Origin: Succinivibrio dextrinosolvens
Lineage (GTDB): Bacteria > Pseudomonadota > Gammaproteobacteria > Enterobacterales > Succinivibrionaceae
Reading direction: 5' to 3'
Length of the DNA: 64,000 nt
Assembly (NCBI RefSeq): GCF_900116345.1
Contig: NZ_FPAH01000001.1
Location: forward strand, 114,214-178,213
Below the pieces are notes generated by a model. The model was not told the origin of the DNA. It did no database searches and worked only from the letters and a program-made list of their open reading frames with translations. A program made the translations under genes and the position numbers. Each line of letters begins with the position of its first letter. The first letter of the stretch is position 1. Below are positions 18,742-26,654 of the stretch, piece by piece.

Positions 18742-21486
18742 TCAGCTTGAGAAGGTACACAGAGGGAGATCTAAAAGCTCGTTCTCCTCCTGGGTAGGCT
18801 TTATCTCGGTTGACTTCTGAGCACAGAGCTGTCGCTGATAACCAACCACTAGCTCATTCCCGTCTAAAATCATGTATGGCGGTGTTATCTGTGAGGTTAT
18901 GGATAACAGCTTTTTAATTTTGCCAAGACCTTTAGAGCCGTATTCCTCACCACAGCGATAGATAACCTCTTTGGATATTCTGCGACCGAGCGGATCATGG
19001 GCATAGCCGTTCCACTCACAGCCGTACAGAGTTTCGTTCTTATCGAGATTAATAATGCGGTGCTTGATATACTCAATCAGTTCCTGAGTATTAAAGCCAT
19101 TGGCGAGAGTTTCGTAAGGATGGTCTTTACACTTGATCTTGATAGGCTTAATCCCGGCCAGCTTGAAGATTCTGGAAACACGCTTAATCATCTGCACGTG
19201 CTCAAAATAGTAGTATTCACGGGTATTGTTCATCACGGAGTTAATTCTTCGAGGGAACAGATTGCAGCGGTCAAAGCCACGGATATACTGCACGGCATTA
19301 GCATCTTTGGTAATGTTGTCATTCCAGCAGAATGCAGCGTAGGCATACTTGTTGTCTACGGTGATATAGTCTATGTAGGAAAAGGCTTTACCGTTAAGAC
19401 GATTACAGATCTGAATGGAAAGATTACGGGCGACTTTCTCATCTGCTATAGACTCGCACACGTCCTTGATTGCCATAACCACATCTGTCTTTAAGCCGTT
19501 GTAGTAAGGCTCACGTTCTGAATGGTAAATATCAGCATTATCTTCAGTGACAGTATCAGAAATTAGCAGAGCCTCCTTCTTCTGTTCTGAGGCAAGCTCT
19601 TTCTGTTTGAGCTTATGATCGTAAATAGCTCGGTCAAAATTACGGATTTCTCCTTCTTCTAATACCTGAGGACGCTCATACCTCTCCTCTAAAGCCAGCT
19701 TGTCAGAGAGTTCTTTCTCGTTCGCCATAAAGCCTTTGTCAGTAATTGCGGGCTCAACACTGTTAAACGGAGCAAATGGTGTTTCACAGATATATTTCTG
19801 TAAAGACTGTTCGTCTTCCTCTGAAAGCTCAGGCTGATTTACAGTCGGATCATCGTAGGAATCATCGGCTACCGGTATAAAAGGCACAATCTGTGGAGCG
19901 GTCTGAATCTCTCTCTCCCCTTCCCCAACCATAGTTTCTGAATCGCCAGCAACCGGCTCTGCATTAACGGAGTTGTCAGACAAGTTTGTTTGTGTTTTTG
20001 AATTCTCCTCATCTGCAGCCTTTTCATCCTTTGTAGGAACCAGAGAACTGCGTAAATCTTTGGTAGCCAGACTTTCTTTGGTGTATACCGGCTCGATACC
20101 GTCAGTAAACTCCACGGTAAGAGAAGTTAATTCTGTCTGCTGAGCTCGATAGAGATTACCGTTGAAGATAATAACGTCCTTGAATCGCTTGAAGGCAATG
20201 GCTTTAAATGTTTCCTGTCTGACTTTGACGGAATATAGCCCATCCTCTGACTTTGAAGGCAGCAGCAGATCACTTTCTTCGAGCAGCTTTTTAATGTTCT
20301 CAAGAGTCGGCTCATGATCTTGCAGTACGTCAGCCTTGTATAGGTCAGAGGCTTTGCTGATTACCCGAAGAAACATCCCCAAAGATATGTCATCAAAGCG
20401 CATGAGGACGATAAATGGATATTCACCTCCATTCACAAAGGCGTGAGTGAAGATATAGCATTGGTCTTCCTGATTAACAGCGATTTCACCGGTGTCAGTC
20501 AGAGAGTTAAAGGAATTTATTAGCATCTGTTTGATTTCCTGGTTGGAATTTAAGGGCTTTAGATAAAGCTTTGTAGCTCGTTTACTGTCACGTATACAGG
20601 AAGTCTTGTCCGCAACAGACCAGATGTTGTAAATGATGTTGTCACGTGGGCCGGTGTAATCTGCTGCCAGCACTCTCCAATCAATAGCAGTAATGAAGTT
20701 CTGTAACAATTGCTCTGAAGTGTCTGCTATGAGTTTTAACGTGCCACGGGTTATAAAACTGCGGATAAAGAAAGGAGCAATAATCTCGTGTTTATCGGTA
20801 CGACCTTTCTTCCAGGATTTGATAATGTACACCGGTGGATTCTGATTTTGACCATCACAGTAAACCTTTTCCAATGGAAGATTGTGAACTCGTGAAAGCC
20901 AGTCCGGAATTGACTCGACACACTTGTAGATATGCTCTGTCTTCAGACCGCTTTCCTCGGTGTAGGTAACAATAACCGGATCATTGAGCTTGCCAATGTC
21001 ATGCAGCAGACCGGATAGACCACATGCAATTCTTGAGGCAACCAGATTTCTATCTCTGTCCTTTGGCAGAATTCCCTTGTTGAAGAAAGCAAGACGTGAA
21101 TCATTCAGCGCAAAGTACATAGTTTCAAGACTGTGAAGGAGTAATCCCCCCACAGAGATATGATGACCAAAGACATTTGAAGGTTTACCCGCTGCACTTT
21201 CTGAGGCGGGGAGTTTCTGCACGTAGTGTGATACCTGAACAATTGAAGGATAAAGATATTTGTCAAAGAGCTCGGTTCGTGAGCCCATGGCCAGCTTGAT
21301 TTTCTCGATAAGAGGTTTTATCTCTGGAGAGTTCAGCAGAGCTTCGGGAGTATAGGCATACATTCCCTCAATGTCTTCGGGGGTGTTGAAGATTTTTACT
21401 TCAGCATTAACGGCTTTATTTACCACAGCAGTTTCTGCTGTTTTCTGTTCCTGTTTTCGAGGGGCAAAGGGATTAAATAGTTTCAT
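18742..21486 (-). CDS. traI: TraI relaxase, MOB_H family
   Basis: A 914-residue relaxase that nicks oriT and leads the transferred strand. The N-terminal third carries the TraI_2/MOB_H signature: a histidine-rich GHHISVGGLLLHSLE block (His108, His109, His118), followed by an HD-type LLHDIGK block (His162, Asp163). The middle is acidic and disordered-looking (about 470-600), and the C-terminal part (about 680-890) is a conserved helical region. The Tyr-based MOB_F signature is absent. It is divergent from the AT-hook gene at 21659; oriT is probably close but was not identified. Confidence 0.92.
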   Translation of the reverse strand: MKLFNPFAPRKQEQKTAETAVVNKAVNAEVKIFNTPEDIEGMYAYTPEALLNSPEIKPLIEKIKLAMGSRTELFDKYLYPSIVQVSHYVQKLPASESAAGKPSNVFGHHISVGGLLLHSLETMYFALNDSRLAFFNKGILPKDRDRNLVASRIACGLSGLLHDIGKLNDPVIVTYTEESGLKTEHIYKCVESIPDWLSRVHNLPLEKVYCDGQNQNPPVYIIKSWKKGRTDKHEIIAPFFIRSFITRGTLKLIADTSEQLLQNFITAIDWRVLAADYTGPRDNIIYNIWSVADKTSCIRDSKRATKLYLKPLNSNQEIKQMLINSFNSLTDTGEIAVNQEDQCYIFTHAFVNGGEYPFIVLMRFDDISLGMFLRVISKASDLYKADVLQDHEPTLENIKKLLEESDLLLPSKSEDGLYSVKVRQETFKAIAFKRFKDVIIFNGNLYRAQQTELTSLTVEFTDGIEPVYTKESLATKDLRSSLVPTKDEKAADEENSKTQTNLSDNSVNAEPVAGDSETMVGEGEREIQTAPQIVPFIPVADDSYDDPTVNQPELSEEDEQSLQKYICETPFAPFNSVEPAITDKGFMANEKELSDKLALEERYERPQVLEEGEIRNFDRAIYDHKLKQKELASEQKKEALLISDTVTEDNADIYHSEREPYYNGLKTDVVMAIKDVCESIADEKVARNLSIQICNRLNGKAFSYIDYITVDNKYAYAAFCWNDNITKDANAVQYIRGFDRCNLFPRRINSVMNNTREYYYFEHVQMIKRVSRIFKLAGIKPIKIKCKDHPYETLANGFNTQELIEYIKHRIINLDKNETLYGCEWNGYAHDPLGRRISKEVIYRCGEEYGSKGLGKIKKLLSITSQITPPYMILDGNELVVGYQRQLCAQKSTEIKPTQEENELLDLPLCTFSS

Positions 21487-21658
21487 GAAATGGCTACAGC
21501 ATACTGTTCAAACATTAAATACGTTGGTACACAATAGCGAATCTGCAGAGCTATAACTGTATGATTAAGGGTGGATATTTGGAATGTAGTGTTTTGATCT
21601 TTCTTAAAATTCACATACAATAGAAGTGCAAACAAATTTATAGTCACGGTAAAAGCAA
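21487..21658. promoter_or_regulatory. traI/AT-hook divergent intergenic region with promoter
   Basis: This 172-base gap separates traI from a divergent putative DNA-binding gene. A plus-strand promoter is visible: TTGATC at 21594-21599, a 16-base spacer, and TACAAT at 21616-21621. It is a plausible site for oriT or relaxosome binding, but no convincing nic-type inverted repeat was found. Confidence 0.5.
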
Positions 21659-22156
21659 ATGACAGAACCAGATAAGACAAAAAGAGGTCGTGGCAGACCA
21701 CGCAGCTCCGCAGATGGAAATCTGAGAAGTTCCCGTCTGTCTATTTGGTGTACTCCGGATGAGCTAGACAATTACCACAGAATTGCCAATGCCTATGGTC
21801 TTACCGTAAGTGAGTTTGTTAACCACATCTTTGCTGTTACTGATGAGTTAGACCCTTTGGGGATTATTAACAGACCAAACTCCGTCAAACTAGAAAAGAA
21901 AGCCCCTCACCTAGACTTACTATCAAGTGACCTTTTGAAGATATTCCGCCATGCCGGAATTATCCCAAAGAGTTTTACTTCACTTGAAGAATTTGAGAAA
22001 ACCCGTCTTTCAAAGAAAGATCAGATTACTGAAACCTCTGGTAAACGTAGAAAACTTGTCGCTTCATTAAATAAGAAACACGGCAAGAACGTGCCAGAGC
22101 CTACGAAGAAAGAGAAAGAAATAGATCCAGAAATCCCTGAGCTAAAGCTTGAGTAG
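21659..22156 (+). CDS. AT-hook, probable ribbon-helix-helix DNA-binding protein
   Basis: A 165-residue protein that starts with a basic AT-hook-like motif (KRGRGRPRSS) and continues with a short domain, SSRLSIWCTPDELDNY followed by YGLTVSEFVNHIF, consistent with a ribbon-helix-helix fold. The C-terminus is charged and helical. It is transcribed away from traI. A relaxosome accessory protein or a regulator of transfer are the likeliest roles, by position only. Confidence 0.55.
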   Translation: MTEPDKTKRGRGRPRSSADGNLRSSRLSIWCTPDELDNYHRIANAYGLTVSEFVNHIFAVTDELDPLGIINRPNSVKLEKKAPHLDLLSSDLLKIFRHAGIIPKSFTSLEEFEKTRLSKKDQITETSGKRRKLVASLNKKHGKNVPEPTKKEKEIDPEIPELKLE

Positions 22157-22197
22157 TAATTAACACTTCTCGTTTTCTGTAATTTAGTATAGTTAGC

Positions 22198-22680
22198 TCA
22201 CATCTTCATGTAATAGTTATAATCAGTTTTCATTCTCTCTATAAATTCTTTGATGGACGATGCCACTTTGTCATCGAAATAGAATATGCAACCAGCATCA
22301 GGCCCTTTCATCTTTATGGTCATAAAAACATCGCTGTCTACTTCAAAGAAAATCAGATTCTCTCCATCAAAAGGATAATACTCCTGTCTCTCATCGGTCG
22401 CGTAGAAATCAAAGCCTGTATAAAAGGCGGAGATTTCTGTAGGAGGGAAGAACAAGTTGTTATAAGTACGATCCTCGTTCTGTCTTAAGAATCCATAGCC
22501 TAATTCTTTATAAAAGGACTTAAGCTCCGGAGGAAAGCTGATGTTTAATTCTTTTTCGGCAGTGGCGATTTCTTCATCTATGTTATCGATCTTAAAAAAG
22601 ACCATTCCGGTCTTCCAGATATCCTCTACGCTTTTAACTTCGTCTTCTTTGCGTATGTATTTGTAATAATCTTCAAACAT
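22198..22680 (-). CDS. SMI1/KNR4 (SUKH) family protein
   Basis: A 161-residue protein with the SUKH pattern: IATAEKELNISFPPELKSFY, then a GYGFL turn, and later the ENLIFFEVDSD and FYFDDKVASSIKEFI blocks. Bacterial SUKH proteins often act as immunity proteins against polymorphic toxins. I chose the ATG at 22680, because a longer frame would overlap the upstream lipoprotein gene. No cognate toxin gene is adjacent, so it may be an orphan immunity gene. Confidence 0.7.
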   Translation of the reverse strand: MFEDYYKYIRKEDEVKSVEDIWKTGMVFFKIDNIDEEIATAEKELNISFPPELKSFYKELGYGFLRQNEDRTYNNLFFPPTEISAFYTGFDFYATDERQEYYPFDGENLIFFEVDSDVFMTIKMKGPDAGCIFYFDDKVASSIKEFIERMKTDYNYYMKM

Positions 22681-22753
22681 TTTCTTTTTTTCTATAAGGG
22701 AGAACAGCTCTCCCCTACCGATAAGGCAAATATTAACAATATATGAAGAAAGA

Positions 22754-23116
22754 TTAGACTCCTGCTTCTTTTCTCCACTTCGCAAACAGCGCAAGTCTTT
22801 CAGAGGTGTGGTCAGCCTGTCTGTCTCTGTGTTCAAGCTCTACAAGATTCTTGTATTCGTCACTGAAGTAACCTAACTTCTGCTCTTTACACTTGTAAAA
22901 GAATTCCTGACCATCAACGATTTCATGATGTTCTTCCATCATACTGATTCTGTGTGAAGGCTCTGCAGTGTACAGACCAAAGCCATGCAGATCAGGACGA
23001 CAGTACCAATTGTTAACCTCAACCTTTACTGCTGAAACAGTAGATTTTTCTTCCCCACAACCGGTTAAAGCAATCAAACCGCCAAAAGCTAAAACAGATA
23101 ACAACTTCATATTCAT
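22754..23116 (-). CDS. Small lipoprotein of unknown function
   Basis: A 120-residue protein with a lipoprotein signal peptide and lipobox LTGC (Cys20). The mature part is hydrophilic with two further cysteines and several His and Glu residues. No family was recognised. It lies upstream of the SUKH gene on the same strand with a 73-base gap, and could be co-transcribed with it. Confidence 0.65.
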   Translation of the reverse strand: MNMKLLSVLAFGGLIALTGCGEEKSTVSAVKVEVNNWYCRPDLHGFGLYTAEPSHRISMMEEHHEIVDGQEFFYKCKEQKLGYFSDEYKNLVELEHRDRQADHTSERLALFAKWRKEAGV

Positions 23117-23402
23117 TCTTATAAATCCTTATATACTTCAAATGCTTGTGTGCCAACAAGCAGAGGATTCTAGTTGCTGATACTTAGTATTCAATTAGCT
23201 GTTTGTTTTAGAAGCATTAGGCTTTTGACATTGAACCTCCAATGAAGAGTTTTATCTATGACAAAAGCTAAATATGAAATACGTATTTTTTAATTTAATA
23301 CTATTAATTAAATGGTATTTTATAAGTCAAAAATAATTGCTTATTTTTTTTAAAGTTATAGAAATACTTTAAAAATCAATATGATAAGTTTAATAGATAT
23401 GA

Positions 23403-23408
23403 TATAAT
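23403..23408 (+). promoter_or_regulatory. -10 element of the small-peptide locus
   Basis: A perfect TATAAT with a weak -35-like TATGAT 17 bases upstream (23380-23385). Transcription would start just before the hairpin GTCGAA-GAAA-TTCGAC at about 23417. Confidence 0.55.
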
Positions 23409-23416
23409 AAGAATAT

Positions 23417-23504
23417 GTCGAAGAAATTCGACTAGGTGGTTCTATCTACTCATTAGAGCCATCGGCCGAGATGGCTCTAAAGTAGTTTAGAACTGTTGTT
23501 CTAA
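23417..23504 (+). promoter_or_regulatory. Highly structured leader of a putative type I toxin mRNA
   Basis: Three hairpins follow one another in 90 bases. GTCGAA pairs with TTCGAC over a GAAA loop. AGAGCCATC pairs with GATGGCTCT around 23455-23478. TTAGAAC pairs with GTTCTAA around 23487-23504. The early GTGGTTCTATC also can pair with GGTAGAACTAC downstream of the ORF, giving a long-range 5'-3' contact like those that lock hok-type mRNAs. Confidence 0.5.
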
Positions 23505-23524
23505 CAATGTTAAGGAAAACAAAA

Positions 23525-23590
23525 ATGAAATCCTTAATTGTTATTGTGATTGTTCTATTCTTACTTTTATGGTCAACAGCCGTTTGGTAA
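23525..23590 (+). CDS. 21-residue hydrophobic peptide, type I toxin candidate
   Basis: The short ORF has a good ribosome site, AAGGA, 8 bases before the ATG. The product starts MKSLIVIVIVLFLLL, continues WSTAVW, and is one membrane-spanning helix with a single Lys near the start. This resembles Ibs-like type I toxins in length and composition (Ibs proteins are about 19 residues of nearly pure Ile, Leu and Val). It has its own promoter, a hairpin-rich leader and a 3' terminator. A matching antisense RNA was not proven. It is too short for usual gene callers. Confidence 0.55.
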   Translation: MKSLIVIVIVLFLLLWSTAVW

Positions 23591-23601
23591 GGTAGAACTA
23601 C

Positions 23602-23641
23602 TGCAAGGTGGAGGAACGCCAATTCCTCTGCCTTGTTTTTA
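23602..23641 (+). terminator. Terminator of the small-peptide transcript
   Basis: CAAGGTGGAGGAA pairs, with two mismatches, with TTCCTCTGCCTTG across a short CGCCAA loop and runs into TTTTTATTATAT. It ends the transcript of the 21-residue peptide. Confidence 0.7.
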
Positions 23642-23711
23642 TTATATGTCTGTTTTCCTTTAATCTCAACGCTCAACACAACATTTATTGATTGCTAATC
23701 AATTAGACTTC

Positions 23712-24044
23712 TTAATCTTTATCTGGCCAATATCTATTAATAGTCCGCATCATGTTTGCTCTACCAACAGGGTTAGCGGTATGAAGAACAATCTTGTAGA
23801 AAGTGTTTCTTTCACAAAGCCAATCTATGAGCTTAATTGCGTCTCCACCGTCTTTTGCATAGTCTCCGAGATCATGATCTAGATCCAGCAGTTCAATAGT
23901 CACTCTTTTCTGTTCGTAAAACTCGATCTGATTGATAGCCTCATTAACACTGTGACAGTGAACATATCCATCTGGTGCAGCTCTCTCATCGTCCAGCCAT
24001 ATTCTCACACTGTTTGGAGCTATTTGTTTTTGATTAGTTTCCAT
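23712..24044 (-). CDS. Cyclic-phosphate-processing receiver (cREC) domain protein
   Basis: A 110-residue single-domain protein. The pattern RIWLDDERAAPDGY, LDLDHDLGDYAKDGGDAI and VLHTANPVGRANMMRTI matches the family named cREC_REC, a receiver-like domain found in many phages and mobile elements. The Asp residues of LDDER and LDHDLG form the acidic pocket. Its physiological role is unknown; a link to RNA or nucleotide end processing or to phage conflict has been proposed by domain analysis. It is transcribed alone. Confidence 0.7.
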   Translation of the reverse strand: METNQKQIAPNSVRIWLDDERAAPDGYVHCHSVNEAINQIEFYEQKRVTIELLDLDHDLGDYAKDGGDAIKLIDWLCERNTFYKIVLHTANPVGRANMMRTINRYWPDKD

Positions 24045-24100
24045 ATTCTTTAATGCGATGTTTTCATTAAAAGCATTTTCATTACAGTTACTTTACGCTA

Positions 24101-24949
24101 TCAATTCTCATTAAACCCAAACTCTGGATTTCGGCTTAAAAGCACATTCTTCCAATATGTTTCTCTGTCGTTAATATCGTTTTCCAGGTTGGATTCAACT
24201 ATCTCCAACAGAGTGAAAGTGAAGTTATTATCGAAATAGTCTTGCCCCTTTTCAGATAGATACTTCTTCAAGCCAACATTTCCGCCATGGTAAGTGTTTA
24301 CGTAATCACTCCAACGTTGCCATATTCCACCTTCGCCGGCAGCCTGACCTACATATCTTCTGTTTGTAAGCTTGTCTGTAAGAAGATATATTCCCTTAAT
24401 CTGCAGTGCGTTCTTCCATTCTGGAAGGGATTTAGTCACAATACGTTTCATCTTTGCAAAATCCACATGCAGATTCTTATATCCGGCAAAAGACTTCTCA
24501 GAATAAGGCTCTGCAAGTATTTCTTTTAGCTCAAGTCTAGGGAAATATTTCTCCATCATGACACGAACAGCACGGTCTTTGTGCTCATAGGAAATCTTGA
24601 GTCTTCCGATAAGCTCTTTGTATTTTGGAGAGAGTTCAATCTCATACAGACAGCAAGGCTCTGCTTGCTTATTCTTAACTTTCTCTGCAAGTTCCCAATT
24701 GAAGGATTTTACTTCCCATATACCGCCAAACAGCCATGTATTGTTTTCAGGATAGAAGTTAATGAGGGAGAATATATACTTGCGACTAAAGATATTGTTA
24801 CCGGTTGACCAGGCATTCCAGCCTTTCCACTCGTTATCAAAGTCAGCAAGATAAACGTCTAAAGGCTCTTTTTTCTGATCATACTTTGCAAAGTGGATCT
24901 TATAGTCTTTCAAATCGCCTATATCGGTAAGTAGTTCACTAATCAGCAT
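24101..24949 (-). CDS. GIY-YIG nuclease domain protein
   Basis: A 282-residue protein. The last 95 residues form a GIY-YIG domain: GIYLLTDKLTNRRYVGQA, then IWQRW with the Arg, and a later ETYWKN with the metal-binding Glu. The first 180 residues are an unfamiliar domain with several Trp residues near the start. I chose the ATG at 24949 (AAAGG 6 bases upstream) over a GTG at 24973. Its upstream end overlaps the divergent regulon promoter at 24973-25007. Target and role are unknown; mobile-element or defence nuclease is possible. Confidence 0.72.
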   Translation of the reverse strand: MLISELLTDIGDLKDYKIHFAKYDQKKEPLDVYLADFDNEWKGWNAWSTGNNIFSRKYIFSLINFYPENNTWLFGGIWEVKSFNWELAEKVKNKQAEPCCLYEIELSPKYKELIGRLKISYEHKDRAVRVMMEKYFPRLELKEILAEPYSEKSFAGYKNLHVDFAKMKRIVTKSLPEWKNALQIKGIYLLTDKLTNRRYVGQAAGEGGIWQRWSDYVNTYHGGNVGLKKYLSEKGQDYFDNNFTFTLLEIVESNLENDINDRETYWKNVLLSRNPEFGFNEN

Positions 24950-24967
24950 AGAAAACCTTTCTAAAAA

Positions 24968-25007
24968 TTTCACTCTCAGAATAACTGAGACATGAAATGG
25001 TTAGTAT
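24968..25007 (+). promoter_or_regulatory. Shared accessory promoter, copy A
   Basis: Core CTCTCA at 24973-24978 is preceded by TTTCA and followed by GAATAACTGAG; the -10 TAGTAT lies at 25002-25007, exactly 29 bases after the core start. It drives the unknown gene at 25065. Confidence 0.65.
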
Positions 25008-25064
25008 TAAAACAAAAGAAACCGTAATTCTTACTTAACGATAATTGAATTTGAGAGAAAAAAC

Positions 25065-25709
25065 ATGAAACCAAATAGCACTTTTGATTTAGAGAAACAT
25101 TTAGAACAGATATGCAGAGTCAATTATGAAAATAAGGAGAATAAAGATGAGCCAGATGACAATACCGCTCCTTATAATGTCAATTTGAAACCATATTGCA
25201 GTTTTGAGACTTATCTCAACGATATAACCGGTGACGTTAAGTTTTATTCTTTTTTGGATACAGAATCCTTCGATCCTCAAATGGCAAAGAAAAAACTTCT
25301 TAACATCGAGAAAGAGTACATGGAGCTTTTTCTAACGATGAGAGGATTGCAGTTCCCGGAAACATATACCCAATTTATTATTATTTTGTTGGATATAACA
25401 AACGAAAAACAGCGTGACTATTACGAGCATTTAACAAATAAAGAATGTAGTGTTCTATGCAGAAAATACCCTAAACTTGCGCTCTTTTACGCTGATTACT
25501 TCACAGAAAGATTAGATCTGAAATACATGGTTGACGAAAAGAATAAACTCATTTTTCCATCTGTCATTAGTGCGTGCTTCACCCTCGATAAGATAAAACA
25601 ACTAGACTACATAGAAGATTTCGCAGCAAAAGTGTTCATGGAAGTGATGACAGAAAGAATTCTTAAAGAGAATATTTATGATTATCTGAAGAAGAAGAAA
25701 AAGAAATAG
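25065..25709 (+). CDS. Unknown protein under regulon promoter A
   Basis: A 214-residue, probably soluble protein. It starts with a charged, disordered-looking region (about 1-55), then a mostly helical body, and ends with a run of eight Lys residues broken only by position. A GAGAG ribosome site lies upstream. I recognise no family. It is transcribed alone from a promoter of the shared seven-member class, so it may act with the ATPase and peptidase units at 58-63 kb. Confidence 0.6.
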   Translation: MKPNSTFDLEKHLEQICRVNYENKENKDEPDDNTAPYNVNLKPYCSFETYLNDITGDVKFYSFLDTESFDPQMAKKKLLNIEKEYMELFLTMRGLQFPETYTQFIIILLDITNEKQRDYYEHLTNKECSVLCRKYPKLALFYADYFTERLDLKYMVDEKNKLIFPSVISACFTLDKIKQLDYIEDFAAKVFMEVMTERILKENIYDYLKKKKKK

Positions 25710-25810
25710 GCAGCAGTTCGCCAAACCTCTCCCCTATTTCAGACCTTAAATAACCGTCTATTCGTCTTTAATGTACTTAGCATAATTCGTACTTTAAAGG
25801 ACAATAGATA

Positions 25811-26644
25811 ATGTTTAACCGTAAAATCACTCTTATAGCCACAGGACTATCCGTCGTCCTGCTGGCCACAGCATGTACAACAAAGCCAAACAGCACACTT
25901 CATAGCAGCCTAGATTATGAGAACGCTCTGGAGAGGAATCCAGGCTACAAAAAACAGCTAACCCAAAACAAGACAGACAGAATCAGTCGAGAGCTTACTT
26001 TATCCTACTATGCTGACGAAAGACGTTCTGCAGCCATTGAAGAAGGAGGGTTTAAACATACTCTATCTAAGCGTAACGAGCAGTTTAACCCAGAGCAGTA
26101 TCCGTCTAATGTACGCTATGATTTAAAGCGTCGTAACACTTACAATGCCCCCGCAGCCCAAAAAAACGATGTTCACGACATATTCAAGACAGCATCTATC
26201 AAAGACTATTCCTACTATGAACTAGGTCGCTGGCAGCGTCTTTGTGACGGAACCAACGGCAGAAACATGGACAGACTTGATTGGCGTTTTGTTAAAAAAA
26301 ATAAAAACAGATTCCCTATCGAACTTTTAGACAACTGTAAACTCCCATCTACAGATATATTAGCCAGACACGGAATCAGAACACCAAGTGAGAGAGCTTC
26401 GGTTAGGACCACAGCAAATGATGTTCTACCCAACACCGTTTATGGACGTATCGTTAAAGGCCATGAACTCGCCAATACACCGATTCCTGTCGTAAAGTCC
26501 GAGCCGGTTATTCCCTGTCTGGACTGTCCACAAGATCATCCTAAGAAGAAAGCAGCAAAGAGCAAGGCTAACAAAGCAGTTAATGTCGAGCAGAACGACC
26601 TTCGTGACGACATATTTGATTTTGGCGACTTAAAGCAAATCTAG
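25811..26644 (+). CDS. Lipoprotein of unknown function, upstream of topB
   Basis: A 277-residue lipoprotein with signal peptide and lipobox ATAC (Cys22). The mature part is basic and rich in Arg, Lys and Tyr, with a CLDCPQDHPKKKAAKSK segment near residue 235. It has an AAAGGA ribosome site and ends 10 bases before topB, so the two are one operon. I recognise no family. An envelope role in conjugation is inference from plasmid context. Confidence 0.6.
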   Translation: MFNRKITLIATGLSVVLLATACTTKPNSTLHSSLDYENALERNPGYKKQLTQNKTDRISRELTLSYYADERRSAAIEEGGFKHTLSKRNEQFNPEQYPSNVRYDLKRRNTYNAPAAQKNDVHDIFKTASIKDYSYYELGRWQRLCDGTNGRNMDRLDWRFVKKNKNRFPIELLDNCKLPSTDILARHGIRTPSERASVRTTANDVLPNTVYGRIVKGHELANTPIPVVKSEPVIPCLDCPQDHPKKKAAKSKANKAVNVEQNDLRDDIFDFGDLKQI

Positions 26645-26654
26645 AGGTACACAG

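Noticed and set aside
21483..21701. A 72-residue minus-strand ORF between traI and the AT-hook gene
   Set aside because: It overlaps the divergent gene start and its promoter, and has no ribosome site.
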